From: an uncultured beta proteobacterium
Lineage (GTDB): Bacteria > Pseudomonadota > Gammaproteobacteria > Burkholderiales > Burkholderiaceae_C
Assembly: GCA_903944555.1 (NCBI GenBank)
Contig: CAJASG010000554.1
Span: 1-15,097 of the forward strand
Reading direction: 5' to 3'
DNA: 15,097 nucleotides
The notes under the pieces are model-generated. The model was not told the DNA's origin. It saw only the letters and a program-made list of their open reading frames with translations, and ran no database searches. The first letter of the stretch is position 1, and the number at the start of each line of letters is the position of its first letter. Made by a program: the position numbers and the translations under genes. Positions 1 through 7,837 of the stretch are shown here, in pieces.

Positions 1-1
1 C

Positions 2-226
2 CCCTACCACCCAGAGCAACAACAGCTCTTGCCCAATGCGCTGCAAGACTGGTTGCTTCAGGGCCATCTGGCCTACTTCATCGGCGACACCGTAGACAAT
101 CTGAACCTGAGCGCCTTTCATAACAGGTACGCCAAAGAGGTCCCACGCAACCAAACCTTTCATCCAGCCATGATGGTCAAGGTCTTGGTCTATGCGTACG
201 CCACCCAGACTTGCGGTTGGCGCTAG
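2..226 (+). pseudogene. IS1182-type transposase, 5' remnant
   Basis: The open frame enters from the window edge and reads as the N-terminal (DUF772-like) part of an IS1182/IS5-superfamily transposase. Recognisable segments are PYHPEQQQLLP, LQDWLLQGHLAYFI, LDLSAFHxRY-like LNLSAFHNRY and FHPAMMVKVLVYAYAT. Family members continue from YAYAT into GVFSSRKIAR and the DDE catalytic domain. Here the frame runs instead into QTCGWR and a stop at 224-226, so the catalytic domain is gone and the gene cannot be functional. The break lies at about 205-222, immediately next to the 3' end of the EamA gene. A TTG at 29 could be called a start, but similarity extends upstream of it, so the true start lies just outside the window. 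The family assignment is recall of conserved segments, not a search. Confidence 0.75.
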
Positions 227-1164
227 CGCTGGGTCGCAGCCCGACTCACCACAAACACCCCCACCAGCACCGACACCGTACCTGCCACCACCCACACCGT
301 GAAGGGCTCACCCAGTACCAGTGCGCCCATCAAAATGGTGGACATCGGGCCGACCATGCCGACCTGCGCGGCCAGCCCCGAGCCAATGCGCTCAATGGCC
401 ATCATCACCATCATGACCGGAACCACGGTGCACAAGGTGGCGTTGAGCAGGGACAGCCAGATCACCTGCGGCGCCACCGCCAGCGCCACATCCAGCGAGC
501 GGAAGATGACAAACTGCACTATGCACAGCACACAGGCCACGCTGGTGGCCAGACCCACCAAGCGCATGGAGCCCAAGCGCTGCACCATCTCGCCGCTGTA
601 GGACAGGTACACCGCGTAACTCACGGCGCTCAAAAACACCAGCAGTGCGCCCAGTGCCACATCGCTGCCCTGCAGCGTGACTTCGTGGCCAAACACCAGC
701 AACACACCGCAGTAGCTGATCGCCATCCCTATCGCCTGACGCCGCCCGATACGTCGGCGGTACAGCACCCAGCCCAAGAGCAGCACCAGCGTGGGATTGA
801 GGTACAGCACCAGCCGCTCCAGCGAGGCACTGATGTACTGCAGCCCGGCAAAGTCCAGAAAACTGGCCAGGTAATAGCCCGTCACGCCCAGCCAGACAAT
901 GCCCAGCACATCCCGGCGGGTGAGCGGCACCACCTTCACGCCCCCCTGGGCGCGGCTGGCCCACCACGCCAGCCCCAGAAAAAACGGCAACGCGAACAAC
1001 ATGCGGTACATGATGAGCGTGACCGCATCGACCCCGTGGCGGTACGCCAGCTTGACGATGATCGCCTTGCCGCTGAAGGCCACTGCGCCCAGAGCGGCAA
1101 GCAGCAAACCTTTTGCTATTGATTTAGGAGCTGCTTGCGCAGTATCTGCGGGCGTTTTAGGCAC
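223..1164 (-). CDS. EamA/DMT-family transporter
   Basis: A 313-residue, very hydrophobic protein with about ten membrane segments arranged as two EamA-type halves of five. The first half runs roughly from residue 18 (GLLLAALGAVAFSGKA) to 165, and the second from about 170 to 310. Length and the segment MVGPMSTILMGALVLGEPF in helix 9 are typical of drug/metabolite exporters of the inner membrane. The substrate cannot be predicted; family members export amino acids, metabolites or drugs. The GTG start at 1164 lies 3 bp after the stop of the upstream DUF808 gene, so the two are probably co-transcribed and coupled. No good Shine-Dalgarno is visible. The first about 18 codons are formed by a comamonad-type repeat, so a start further in, such as the TTG near 1110, is possible. 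The stop overlaps the stop of the transposase remnant in a CTAG. Confidence 0.9.
   Translation of the reverse strand: MPKTPADTAQAAPKSIAKGLLLAALGAVAFSGKAIIVKLAYRHGVDAVTLIMYRMLFALPFFLGLAWWASRAQGGVKVVPLTRRDVLGIVWLGVTGYYLASFLDFAGLQYISASLERLVLYLNPTLVLLLGWVLYRRRIGRRQAIGMAISYCGVLLVFGHEVTLQGSDVALGALLVFLSAVSYAVYLSYSGEMVQRLGSMRLVGLATSVACVLCIVQFVIFRSLDVALAVAPQVIWLSLLNATLCTVVPVMMVMMAIERIGSGLAAQVGMVGPMSTILMGALVLGEPFTVWVVAGTVSVLVGVFVVSRAATQR
1113..1156. repeat. Comamonad-type short interspersed repeat, copy A
   Basis: The plus strand carries TGCTAT (1114-1119), nine bases, then AGCTGCTTGCGCA (1129-1141), and continues through a G/C-rich tail. The same arrangement with the same nine-base spacing occurs inside the acetoacetyl-CoA synthetase gene at 13400-13427. 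I recall elements with a GCTAT...ATAGCTGCTTGCGC core as frequent in Comamonadaceae genomes; that is recall, not a search. The copy overlaps the 5' end of the EamA gene and encodes, on the minus strand, most of its predicted cytoplasmic N-terminus (TAQAAPKSIAKG). Element boundaries are approximate. Confidence 0.6.
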
Positions 1165-1167
1165 TAT

Positions 1168-2121
1168 TTACTTAAAATTCTTACGCAAGAGCTGAGCGCC
1201 AGTCACGCCCAGCAACACCAACGCCCCCGCCACCAAGCCCGCCAGGGCGTCCAGGAGCAAAGGCAGCACGGCGTGCACCAGGGTCGCCATGGCGCCCGAA
1301 CTACCGGGGGCCGCCAGTGCAGACACAAGCGCTTCGACCGCGTGGTGCAGAAACGGCAGCCCGTGCACCAAAATGCCACCGCCGACCAAAAACATGGCGG
1401 CCGTTCCCGCCACTGACAAAAACTTCATCAACACGGGTGCCGCATGCACCAAGCCCCGGCCCCAGGCGCGTTGCACATTGGCCCAGGCATCGGCGCCTGT
1501 TTTGCGGCTAAGAAACAGGCCCGCATCATCCAGCTTCACGATGCCGGCCACTATGCCGTAGACGCCAAACGTCATCACCACCGCAATGCCGCTGAGCACG
1601 GTGAGTTGGGTCATCCAGCCGCTGTTTTGCACAGTACCCAAGGTAATGGCAATGATCTCGGCCGAGAGAATGAAGTCGGTGCGGATAGCGCCTTTGACCT
1701 TGTCTTGCTCCAGCGCGAGCAAGTCGACCGACGGGTCAGACAGCGCCTGTATCAGCGCCGCCGCATGGGCGGCGTCTTCGGCTGGGCTGTGAAGAAACTT
1801 GTGGGCCAGCTTCTCAAAACCCTCAAAGCACAGGTAGGCGCCACCGATCATCAACAGCGGAGTCACCGCCCACGGCAGCACGATGCTGATGACCAGGGCC
1901 GAGGGCACCAGAATCAATTTATTCAGCAGCGACCCCTTACAGACCGCCCACACCACCGGCAGCTCCCGGTCGGCCTGCACGCCGGCCACCTGCTGCGCAT
2001 TCAGCGCCAAGTCGTCGCCCAAGACACCGGCGGTCTTTTGCGCCGCCACCTTGGTCAGCACCGCCACGTCGTCCAGGATGGTGGCAATGTCGTCAATCAG
2101 GGCAAGAAGGCTGCTGGCCAT
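1168..2121 (-). CDS. yedI: DUF808/YedI-family inner-membrane protein
   Basis: A 317-residue protein whose N-terminus matches the DUF808 (YedI) family closely: SLLALIDDIATILDD, VAAQKTAGVLGDDLALNAQQV and RELPVVWAVCKGS. Several hydrophobic helices follow, at about residues 66-100 (NKLILVPSALVISIVLPWAV, LLMIGGAYLCFEG), 148-185, 228-260 and 280-310, so it is an integral inner-membrane protein. Its length is normal for the family. The biochemical function of the family is not established, and I do not propose one. The ATG at 2121 is the first in frame and gives the conserved N-terminus. The gene is divergent from the GGDEF-EAL gene, with a 79-bp gap, and is followed 3 bp later by the EamA gene, so the pair is probably one transcript. 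Confidence 0.9.
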   Translation of the reverse strand: MASSLLALIDDIATILDDVAVLTKVAAQKTAGVLGDDLALNAQQVAGVQADRELPVVWAVCKGSLLNKLILVPSALVISIVLPWAVTPLLMIGGAYLCFEGFEKLAHKFLHSPAEDAAHAAALIQALSDPSVDLLALEQDKVKGAIRTDFILSAEIIAITLGTVQNSGWMTQLTVLSGIAVVMTFGVYGIVAGIVKLDDAGLFLSRKTGADAWANVQRAWGRGLVHAAPVLMKFLSVAGTAAMFLVGGGILVHGLPFLHHAVEALVSALAAPGSSGAMATLVHAVLPLLLDALAGLVAGALVLLGVTGAQLLRKNFK

Positions 2122-2200
2122 AGGGTAAATCCGCAGGTTTAAAGGCTTCTATTGTCGCGCCTGTGCTGCACAATGCTTTTTGGGTCCATCGCTGTTGGAA

Positions 2201-4513
2201 ATGAATCTCTATTACATCCTGCTCATCAATGCTACCGTCAGTCTCGTCATGGGAGCGGCGTTGGTCATGGTTTGGCGGCGGGATCACAGCCAAACGTTTA
2301 CCTACTACCTGGGTTGGGCCAATCTGGTTCAGTTGTTAGTGCCTGCCAGCTATTGGCTAACAACCCACGCCGATGCGACCATTGCGAAGATGGGTCTGTT
2401 GGCCATTCCGGTCGTAGCCGCAAGCTACACGACCTTACTGGCAAGGGGCGCCGCGCATCTGGCTGACCGTCCGCTGCAACCCAAAACCGGCTGGATCATT
2501 CTGATCACTATCAGCCTAGTGAACGGTGCCGCCATTGCCTTAGGGGGCTTGCGTCTGGGGCAAACCAGCGTTGCCGTGATCAACACGCTGCTGGGGCTGC
2601 TTTGCACCTATTGGCTGAGGAACGCCACAACGGCACGTGGCCCCACCGAAGTGTTGGTCGGCCCCTTGCTGGTTGCGCTAGGCCTGATTCAGTTCATTTT
2701 CGTCTTCTACCAAGCCGATGGTGCCGCATTGCTGGCTGCCCTGGGCGCCGTTCTGCGCATGGCCTTGGGGATGGCCTTGTTGTATGCCGCGCTGGACCGA
2801 GGAATCATCGCAGCACGCAAATTGCAACATCGTTTCGAGCGCTTGAGCGAGCGCTCACACCAAGGCATCCTGATCAGTATCTATAGCCGCAGCAGCAAGA
2901 CCAACCGGATTGTCTATGCCAACCCCGCATGCCTGACTATCTATGGTGTGGCGGATATCACCGGGTTAACCGAGGCAAGTGTGGCGAACTCCATCCCCAA
3001 AACAGAGCAACGGGACATTGCCCGCGTGATCGCAGACATTCAAACCGGCAAAAAAGACGATGCCACCTACGAGGCCCTGCGTCAGCGCCAGGATGGCACG
3101 CCGCTGTGGCTTCGCTTTCACTACTTTCGCTCCGAGTGGGATGGTGTGCCCGCAGTGCAAGTGCTGATCTCCGATGAAACCGAACAGTACAAGGCCAACC
3201 AAGCCTTGGCCCACCAGGCCTTGCACGACGAACTCACGGGGCTGCCCAACCGGGCCGCCTTGATTCAAAACCTGCGCAATCGCTGCCATGACAGCCAAGC
3301 CGGAGAGCCGTTTGTCTTGATACTGCTGGACATTGACCGCTTCAAGCTCTTCAACGAAGCCCATGGCCACTCGATGGGCGATGAGGTTTTAAAGGTCTTC
3401 GGGCAGACCATGCGCAGCGCGGTAGACGTGGGGCACGATGTGCTGCGCCTGGGGGAAGATGAATTTGCCATCATCTCCGCGCCCGGCGGCAAAGGCGACA
3501 CGGCGGTGGAACTGGCCCGCTGCGTGCGCCAGATGCTGAGCAAACCCCTTCCAGTATCGGGTGGCGTGTTCTTTCTGGATGCATCCCTGGGCATTGCCCT
3601 GTACCCCAACAGTGCGCAAGATGCCGAGTCCCTCTTGCGTGCAGCCAATGCGGCCATGCATGTGGCCAAGCTCACGCCCGGCACTTCGTACAAGTTGGCT
3701 GAAAAGCGGTTTGAGCGCGGCTCCAGCAATGCACTAGAGCAAGAACAGGCCTTGCGTGCAGGTATTGAGAGTTCCGAGTTTCACCTGGTGTACCAACCCA
3801 AGGTGAATGCGCAATCGGGCGCACTGACCAGTTTTGAAGCCCTGGCACGCTGGAACCGTCCCGTTGTAGGGCCAGTCAGCCCGCTGGAGTTCATTGCCGC
3901 CGCAGAACGGACCGGCCTGATCGGGGCTTTGGGCACCGCCTTGCTGAAGCAAGCCTGCGAGCAAATTGCGGTGTGGCAGGACCAGTACAGCACGTGTGTG
4001 CCAGTGGCGGTAAATGTCTCGCCGCTGCAGCTGTTAGACCCGCGCTTTCCCCAACTGGTGGCACAGATGCTGGAAACCTACCGCATTCAGCCGCGGTGGC
4101 TGACCCTGGAAATCACCGAAAGCTCTGCAGTGCAAAACATGGAGCAAACCGTCTCCCAGGTGGAGCAACTGCGAACCATGGGCGTGCATGTGGCGATGGA
4201 TGATTTTGGAACCGGTTTCTCCTCATTGAACATGCTGCGCACCTTGCGCCTGCACACCGTCAAAATCGACCGCGGCCTGATTGACCCACTGCCTTCGGCT
4301 GACTCGGTTGCCGTGGTGCGGGCCATTTGCCAACTGGCCGAAGCCCTGCATTTGCATGTGGTGGCGGAGGGCGTGGAGACAGTGGAGCAAGCCGATGCCG
4401 CACGCGACGCCGGTTGCCATGATCTGCAGGGCTATTTGTACTCCAGACCTTTGAGCGCGGTGGACGCGGGCTTGTGGCTGGACTACGCCTGTGCAGCCCT
4501 CCCGGCCCAGTAG
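2201..4513 (+). CDS. Membrane PAS-GGDEF(degenerate)-EAL protein, probable c-di-GMP phosphodiesterase
   Basis: About 770 residues. Seven hydrophobic segments fill residues 1-200 (LYYILLINATVSLVMGAAL through LRMALGMALLYAAL). A PAS-like sensor follows at about 210-330, with IVYANPACLTIYG and RQDGTPLWLRF. The GGDEF domain starts near 342 (HDELTGLPNRAAL), but its signature at 418-422 reads GEDEF, so cyclase activity is doubtful. The EAL domain is complete: EAL 546-548, NVSPLQL, LEITES, DDFGTG 667-672, VKIDRG, AEGVET and QGYLYSRPL, keeping the metal and catalytic acidic residues. The likely reaction is hydrolysis of cyclic di-GMP to pGpG at the inner membrane in response to a ligand sensed by the 7TM or PAS part. 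I chose ATG 2201 because the first helix starts there; TTG 2180 would add seven residues, and neither has a strong ribosome site. The exonuclease gene follows by 19 bp. Confidence 0.93.
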   Translation: MNLYYILLINATVSLVMGAALVMVWRRDHSQTFTYYLGWANLVQLLVPASYWLTTHADATIAKMGLLAIPVVAASYTTLLARGAAHLADRPLQPKTGWIILITISLVNGAAIALGGLRLGQTSVAVINTLLGLLCTYWLRNATTARGPTEVLVGPLLVALGLIQFIFVFYQADGAALLAALGAVLRMALGMALLYAALDRGIIAARKLQHRFERLSERSHQGILISIYSRSSKTNRIVYANPACLTIYGVADITGLTEASVANSIPKTEQRDIARVIADIQTGKKDDATYEALRQRQDGTPLWLRFHYFRSEWDGVPAVQVLISDETEQYKANQALAHQALHDELTGLPNRAALIQNLRNRCHDSQAGEPFVLILLDIDRFKLFNEAHGHSMGDEVLKVFGQTMRSAVDVGHDVLRLGEDEFAIISAPGGKGDTAVELARCVRQMLSKPLPVSGGVFFLDASLGIALYPNSAQDAESLLRAANAAMHVAKLTPGTSYKLAEKRFERGSSNALEQEQALRAGIESSEFHLVYQPKVNAQSGALTSFEALARWNRPVVGPVSPLEFIAAAERTGLIGALGTALLKQACEQIAVWQDQYSTCVPVAVNVSPLQLLDPRFPQLVAQMLETYRIQPRWLTLEITESSAVQNMEQTVSQVEQLRTMGVHVAMDDFGTGFSSLNMLRTLRLHTVKIDRGLIDPLPSADSVAVVRAICQLAEALHLHVVAEGVETVEQADAARDAGCHDLQGYLYSRPLSAVDAGLWLDYACAALPAQ

Positions 4514-4532
4514 CAACGCATTGACCCACCCC

Positions 4533-5045
4533 ATGGACGCACGCGCATGCCCCACCGTTCTTGATGTCGAAGCGTCTGGGTTTGGCCGCAACAGCTACCC
4601 TATCGAGGTGGGGTTTGTACTGCCCGATGGGCACTCTTATTGCACCTTGGTGCGCCCTGAGACGCACTGGACCCACTGGGACGCAAACGCCGAAACGGTG
4701 CACCACATTCCCCGCGCGCTTATTTTGGAACGTGGCTTGCCGGTGCTTGAGGTGGCGCGCAAGCTCAACGCCCAACTCGCCGGACAAGTCGTGTACTCGG
4801 ACGGCTGGGCCAACGACTACAGCTGGCTTGGCGCCCTGTTCGACTGCGCCGACATGACGCCCAGCTTTCGGCTGGAAAATTTACGCGCCTTGTTAAACGA
4901 AACCGAAGCCGATCAGTGGCATACGGTCAAGGCGCTGGTCAGCAGCGAGCGCGGAGCACAACGCCACCGGGCCAGCTCCGACGCCCGCTTGCTGCAACTC
5001 ACGCTGCTTCGCCTGCGCAATGCAGACCAAGCAGGCCAGAAATAG
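4533..5045 (+). CDS. DEDDh-type 3'-5' exonuclease-like protein
   Basis: A 170-residue protein with the order of motifs of a DnaQ/RNase T-fold exonuclease. Exo I is VLDVEASGFG with D11 and E13. Exo II is VVYSDGWANDYSWL, with D95 (or D90) as candidate acid. Exo III is HRASSDARLL with H145 and D150, the DEDDh pattern. Such enzymes remove 3' nucleotides from DNA, RNA or very short oligonucleotides using two metal ions. The protein is about the size of oligoribonuclease or a bare exonuclease domain, but its sequence is not that of Orn or DnaQ, so the substrate is open. It has no signal peptide or membrane segment and should be cytoplasmic. It lies 19 bp after the c-di-GMP phosphodiesterase gene on the same strand. 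ATG 4533 is preferred; TTG 4521 is in frame but has no better ribosome site. Confidence 0.75.
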   Translation: MDARACPTVLDVEASGFGRNSYPIEVGFVLPDGHSYCTLVRPETHWTHWDANAETVHHIPRALILERGLPVLEVARKLNAQLAGQVVYSDGWANDYSWLGALFDCADMTPSFRLENLRALLNETEADQWHTVKALVSSERGAQRHRASSDARLLQLTLLRLRNADQAGQK

Positions 5046-5052
5046 CACACCT

Positions 5053-7173
5053 CTACAAGTTGCCCGCAAACAAGCGGCGCACCAGCATCTCCTTGAACCC
5101 CTTGGCGTCCGCCAGGCCCAGCCGCTCCAGGTAGGCCGGTGGCGCTTCCTTGCCTTCCCACAGGCTTTTGATCGCCATCGACAGCATCTGGGTGGGGTGG
5201 TGGCTGGCGTGTTTCATCTTCTTCATGGCTTTGACCATGTGCTGCTCGTCATCCGTCAAATCGGTGCCAAAAGGAAAATCAGGCAGCAACCCGGCCTGTG
5301 CCCAGGGCCGCAGCTTGGCCGACAGCGCTGACGGCAGGTTGTTGCGGTAGCACTCGGGCACTTCGTAGTCGGCATCCAGCTTGCCATGGGCCTTGGCCTG
5401 CTTGACCAACTCGTCCTGAAAACGTGAATCCGCCACTTCGATCAGCCGTTTGACAACCTCGCCGTCGGACAGGCCGCGCAGTTCGGCAATGCCGTACTCG
5501 GTAATCACCACGTCGCGCAAATGGCGCGGAATGGTGACATTGCCGTAGCTCCACACAATGCTGCTCTTCAAACCGTCCTTGTTGTCGTGGGTGGCGCGCA
5601 GCATCATCAGCAAGCGGGCGTCCGGCAGTGCGTGGGACATGGCGACAAAGTTGTACTGCCCGCCCACGCCACTGACCACCTGGCCGGACTCCAGTGCATC
5701 GCTGGCGGCCGCGCCCAGCAGCGTCACCACCATGGTGGTGTTGATAAAGCGGGCCTTGCGCCGCTGTGCGCGCTTGAGGGCATCGTCCCCGTAGAGCTGG
5801 TTGATGAAATCGATGCGGGTCATGTCGATTTTGGCCAGCTCTTGCGGTGGCATGGTGCGCAGACGCTCATAGAAGTCGCGCGGACCCAGGAAGAAGCCAC
5901 CGGTCATGAAAATGCCATTGGTCAGGCGCGAGCCCAGCATGTGCTGGCTTACGCAGTGGAAGCAGGCGTCGTCCAGCAGGTTGGTGCTGCAGCCCTTGCC
6001 GTCCAGCTCCAGCGCGTCCCCGGCCAAGGTCACTTCCGGGCGCACGATGCCGTAGTGCTGCAAAAACGCCAGGTCATCCGCAGCCAGCGGTGAGCGAATG
6101 CGCCCCGCGTCCAACAACGCGCGCAGGGTATCGGGCGTAACCGTCATGTCCTTGATCCGGCCGTCGTTCAGCATCTGCTGCAGCACCGTGTCGCCAAAGA
6201 CTTCGCGGCGCACAATGCCCGCCTCAATCAGCTTGAGGAAGCCGTTGACAAACATTTCCGAGCAGCCATACAGGCCTTCGTCAAACCGACCCAGCTCGCG
6301 CCCCGACAAGCCATTGGGGCACAGGGATTCAAGAATCCGTTTGTATTCAGCACCATGGCGGTCCCGCACAATCAGCGCCTGGCCAATCGCGTCCCCCAAG
6401 GAGCCAATGCCAATTTGCAAAGTACCACCGTCCACCACCAGGCTGGACGCGTGCAACCCGATGGCGTAATCAGCCACACTGACCCGCGCATTGGGCGGCG
6501 CAAAAACGGCGTGGGTGGCGGCCGGATCGGTCACCACAATGTCAAAAAAGTCGGGCCGCACCTCCGCCCCATTGGGCATGTAGGGCATTTTGTCGTTCAC
6601 CACCCCGATGGCGATCAGCTGCTTGCCGGTGGCGCGCATATTGGCAATCACTTCATGGCTCACATCCGGGTTGCTGGACAGGCTGAGGTGCATGCCCCGC
6701 GCATCCTCCCGGGCCGCCACGGCTTGGGCCATCACGTTGATGCCTTGCACGCCCATGTCGCGCGCCACAAAGGTGTAGTTGGTGGAGATATAGCTGATCT
6801 GCGCCGCACCGTTGCCCAGGTAGTCCCCGGTTTTCATGAAGAACTCGCGGATCTCGATGTTGGGTGGCAGCTTGCCCGAGCGCGAGTCTTTGACATAGTC
6901 CATGTCGGGATAGTCCTCAAACACGCGCGCCACCAAAGGCTCCAGAAAGTTCTTTTCCAGATCGCTATGGCCCACCGGTTTCTCCAGCGACAGCGCGGTA
7001 ATGATGCGCAGCTTGCGCGCGGGGTTGGCCTTGATGCGCCGGTACAGCGCGTTGACCAGGGGGTTGGGTTTGCCAACCCCCAGCGGAATCCCCAGGACCA
7101 CGTCACCCACAATGGTGTCAAGGACGTGGTCTACGCAGGCTTCGATCGAGTCGATCGTCATGGTCTTCTTCAT
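5053..7173 (-). CDS. Acetyl-CoA hydrolase/CoA-transferase family protein
   Basis: About 706 residues. The N-terminal acetyl-CoA hydrolase/transferase domain (about 1-250) begins with VVLGIPLGVGKPNPLVNALY. The signature GGTLQIGIGSLGDAIG lies near 248-263. The C-terminal catalytic half follows, with SGVGGQYNF near 500 and VITEYGIAELRGLSDGE near 550. A further C-terminal extension of about 100 residues ends in LVRRLFAGNL. The family either hydrolyses acetyl-CoA (or another short acyl-CoA) to acetate and CoA, or transfers CoA between acyl-CoA and a carboxylate; sequence alone does not decide. It is longer than the roughly 500-residue Cat1/Ach1 type, a known long subgroup. ATG 7173 was chosen; in-frame GTGs at 7176 and 7185 are alternatives. 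The gene is divergent from the SRPBCC-KAS III operon and converges with the exonuclease gene, with 7 bp between stops. Confidence 0.88.
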   Translation of the reverse strand: MKKTMTIDSIEACVDHVLDTIVGDVVLGIPLGVGKPNPLVNALYRRIKANPARKLRIITALSLEKPVGHSDLEKNFLEPLVARVFEDYPDMDYVKDSRSGKLPPNIEIREFFMKTGDYLGNGAAQISYISTNYTFVARDMGVQGINVMAQAVAAREDARGMHLSLSSNPDVSHEVIANMRATGKQLIAIGVVNDKMPYMPNGAEVRPDFFDIVVTDPAATHAVFAPPNARVSVADYAIGLHASSLVVDGGTLQIGIGSLGDAIGQALIVRDRHGAEYKRILESLCPNGLSGRELGRFDEGLYGCSEMFVNGFLKLIEAGIVRREVFGDTVLQQMLNDGRIKDMTVTPDTLRALLDAGRIRSPLAADDLAFLQHYGIVRPEVTLAGDALELDGKGCSTNLLDDACFHCVSQHMLGSRLTNGIFMTGGFFLGPRDFYERLRTMPPQELAKIDMTRIDFINQLYGDDALKRAQRRKARFINTTMVVTLLGAAASDALESGQVVSGVGGQYNFVAMSHALPDARLLMMLRATHDNKDGLKSSIVWSYGNVTIPRHLRDVVITEYGIAELRGLSDGEVVKRLIEVADSRFQDELVKQAKAHGKLDADYEVPECYRNNLPSALSAKLRPWAQAGLLPDFPFGTDLTDDEQHMVKAMKKMKHASHHPTQMLSMAIKSLWEGKEAPPAYLERLGLADAKGFKEMLVRRLFAGNL

Positions 7174-7319
7174 CACAGGTCTCACTCTTTGTTAATTTGG
7201 AAGGCAAGTATCACCAAGAGGGCACCGCTTGAATTTGACATGGCACAAGACCGCCACGACCTAAGGAAGCTACTCTAACTGGCCCTGCAGTAACATTCAA
7301 CCCTGTTGCAGCCCACCCC

Positions 7320-7324
7320 AGGAG
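7320..7324 (+). promoter_or_regulatory. Shine-Dalgarno of SRPBCC gene
   Basis: AGGAG stands five bases before the ATG at 7330 and fixes that start over an in-frame upstream TTG at 7306. It is the best ribosome-binding site in the central gene group and suggests strong initiation for the first gene of the operon. Confidence 0.75.
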
Positions 7325-7329
7325 AACCC

Positions 7330-7800
7330 ATGTCTATCACCATTCCCGTTGAACTTGGCTTTGAATTTGATGTGAAAGCATCGGCCAAAGAGGTGTTCGC
7401 GGTGCTGTCCGATGTGCCCGTTTCTGCCAGCCATTACCCTCACTTGGATAAGCTGGTTGACCTGGGTGGGGGAGCCTACCGCTGGGAGATGGAAAACATT
7501 GGTGTGGGCGCCATTCAGATGCAGACCGTTTACGCATCCAAATACGTTTCCAACAAGTCCAAAGGCACGGTGGTGTGGACCCCGGTCGAAGGTGAAGGCA
7601 ACGCTCTGGTATCGGGCAGCTGGAAGATTACAGCCAACAAAAAATCCACCAACGTGGTGTTGCAAGTTGAAGCCGAAATGTCACTGCCGCTACCGGCGTT
7701 GATGAAGATGGTGGTGGCGCCCTTGGTTGAAGCCGAGTTTGAACGCATGACCGAGCGCTACATCGCCAACCTGATCGAGCGCTTTGGTGGCGAAGTATGA
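7330..7800 (+). CDS. SRPBCC-family protein (START-like fold)
   Basis: A 156-residue cytoplasmic protein beginning ITIPVELGFEFDVKASAKEVFAVLSDV, the usual opening of SRPBCC/polyketide-cyclase-like proteins in which a beta strand leads to VFAVLSDVxxxxxxYP. The middle is alternating beta strand, and the C-terminus is the long helix of the fold (LPALMKMVVAPLVEAEFERMTERYIANLIERF). Length is standard. The fold binds hydrophobic ligands such as lipids or polyketide intermediates in a deep pocket. No catalytic residue can be named, so binding or carrier function for an acyl compound is inference from fold and neighbours. It heads a plus-strand operon: the KAS III-like gene starts 37 bp after its stop. 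The start is supported by a good Shine-Dalgarno. Confidence 0.85.
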   Translation: MSITIPVELGFEFDVKASAKEVFAVLSDVPVSASHYPHLDKLVDLGGGAYRWEMENIGVGAIQMQTVYASKYVSNKSKGTVVWTPVEGEGNALVSGSWKITANKKSTNVVLQVEAEMSLPLPALMKMVVAPLVEAEFERMTERYIANLIERFGGEV

Positions 7801-7817
7801 TGCTATAGATTTGCGCA
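7801..7817. repeat. Possible remnant of the comamonad-type repeat
   Basis: TGCTATAGA followed by TTTGCGCA sits directly after the SRPBCC stop codon. It resembles copy B at 13400-13427 with its middle removed (TGCTATAGA and TTGCGCA are both shared). The match is short and could be chance. Confidence 0.25.
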
Positions 7818-7837
7818 CTCATCTGAAGTTACCCACT

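Noticed and set aside
211..1122. 303-codon plus-strand frame opposite the EamA gene
   Set aside because: The translation is extremely His/Gln-rich, the usual antisense image of a hydrophobic membrane protein. The minus-strand frame has ten clear membrane helices.
4513..4533. Terminator between the EAL gene and the exonuclease gene
   Set aside because: The 19-bp gap holds no dyad or T-run; co-transcription is more likely.
7235..7276. TTGACA hexamer upstream of the SRPBCC gene as a promoter
   Set aside because: TTGACA (7235-7240) is a perfect -35, but no acceptable -10 lies 16-18 bases downstream (GACCTA/ACCTAA). TACTCT at 7271 is too far. Left as unsupported.
6355..7278. 307-codon plus-strand frame opposite the acetyl-CoA hydrolase gene
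   Set aside because: Antisense composition (His/Val/Gly-rich), no domain, and it runs across the start of a well-supported minus-strand gene.
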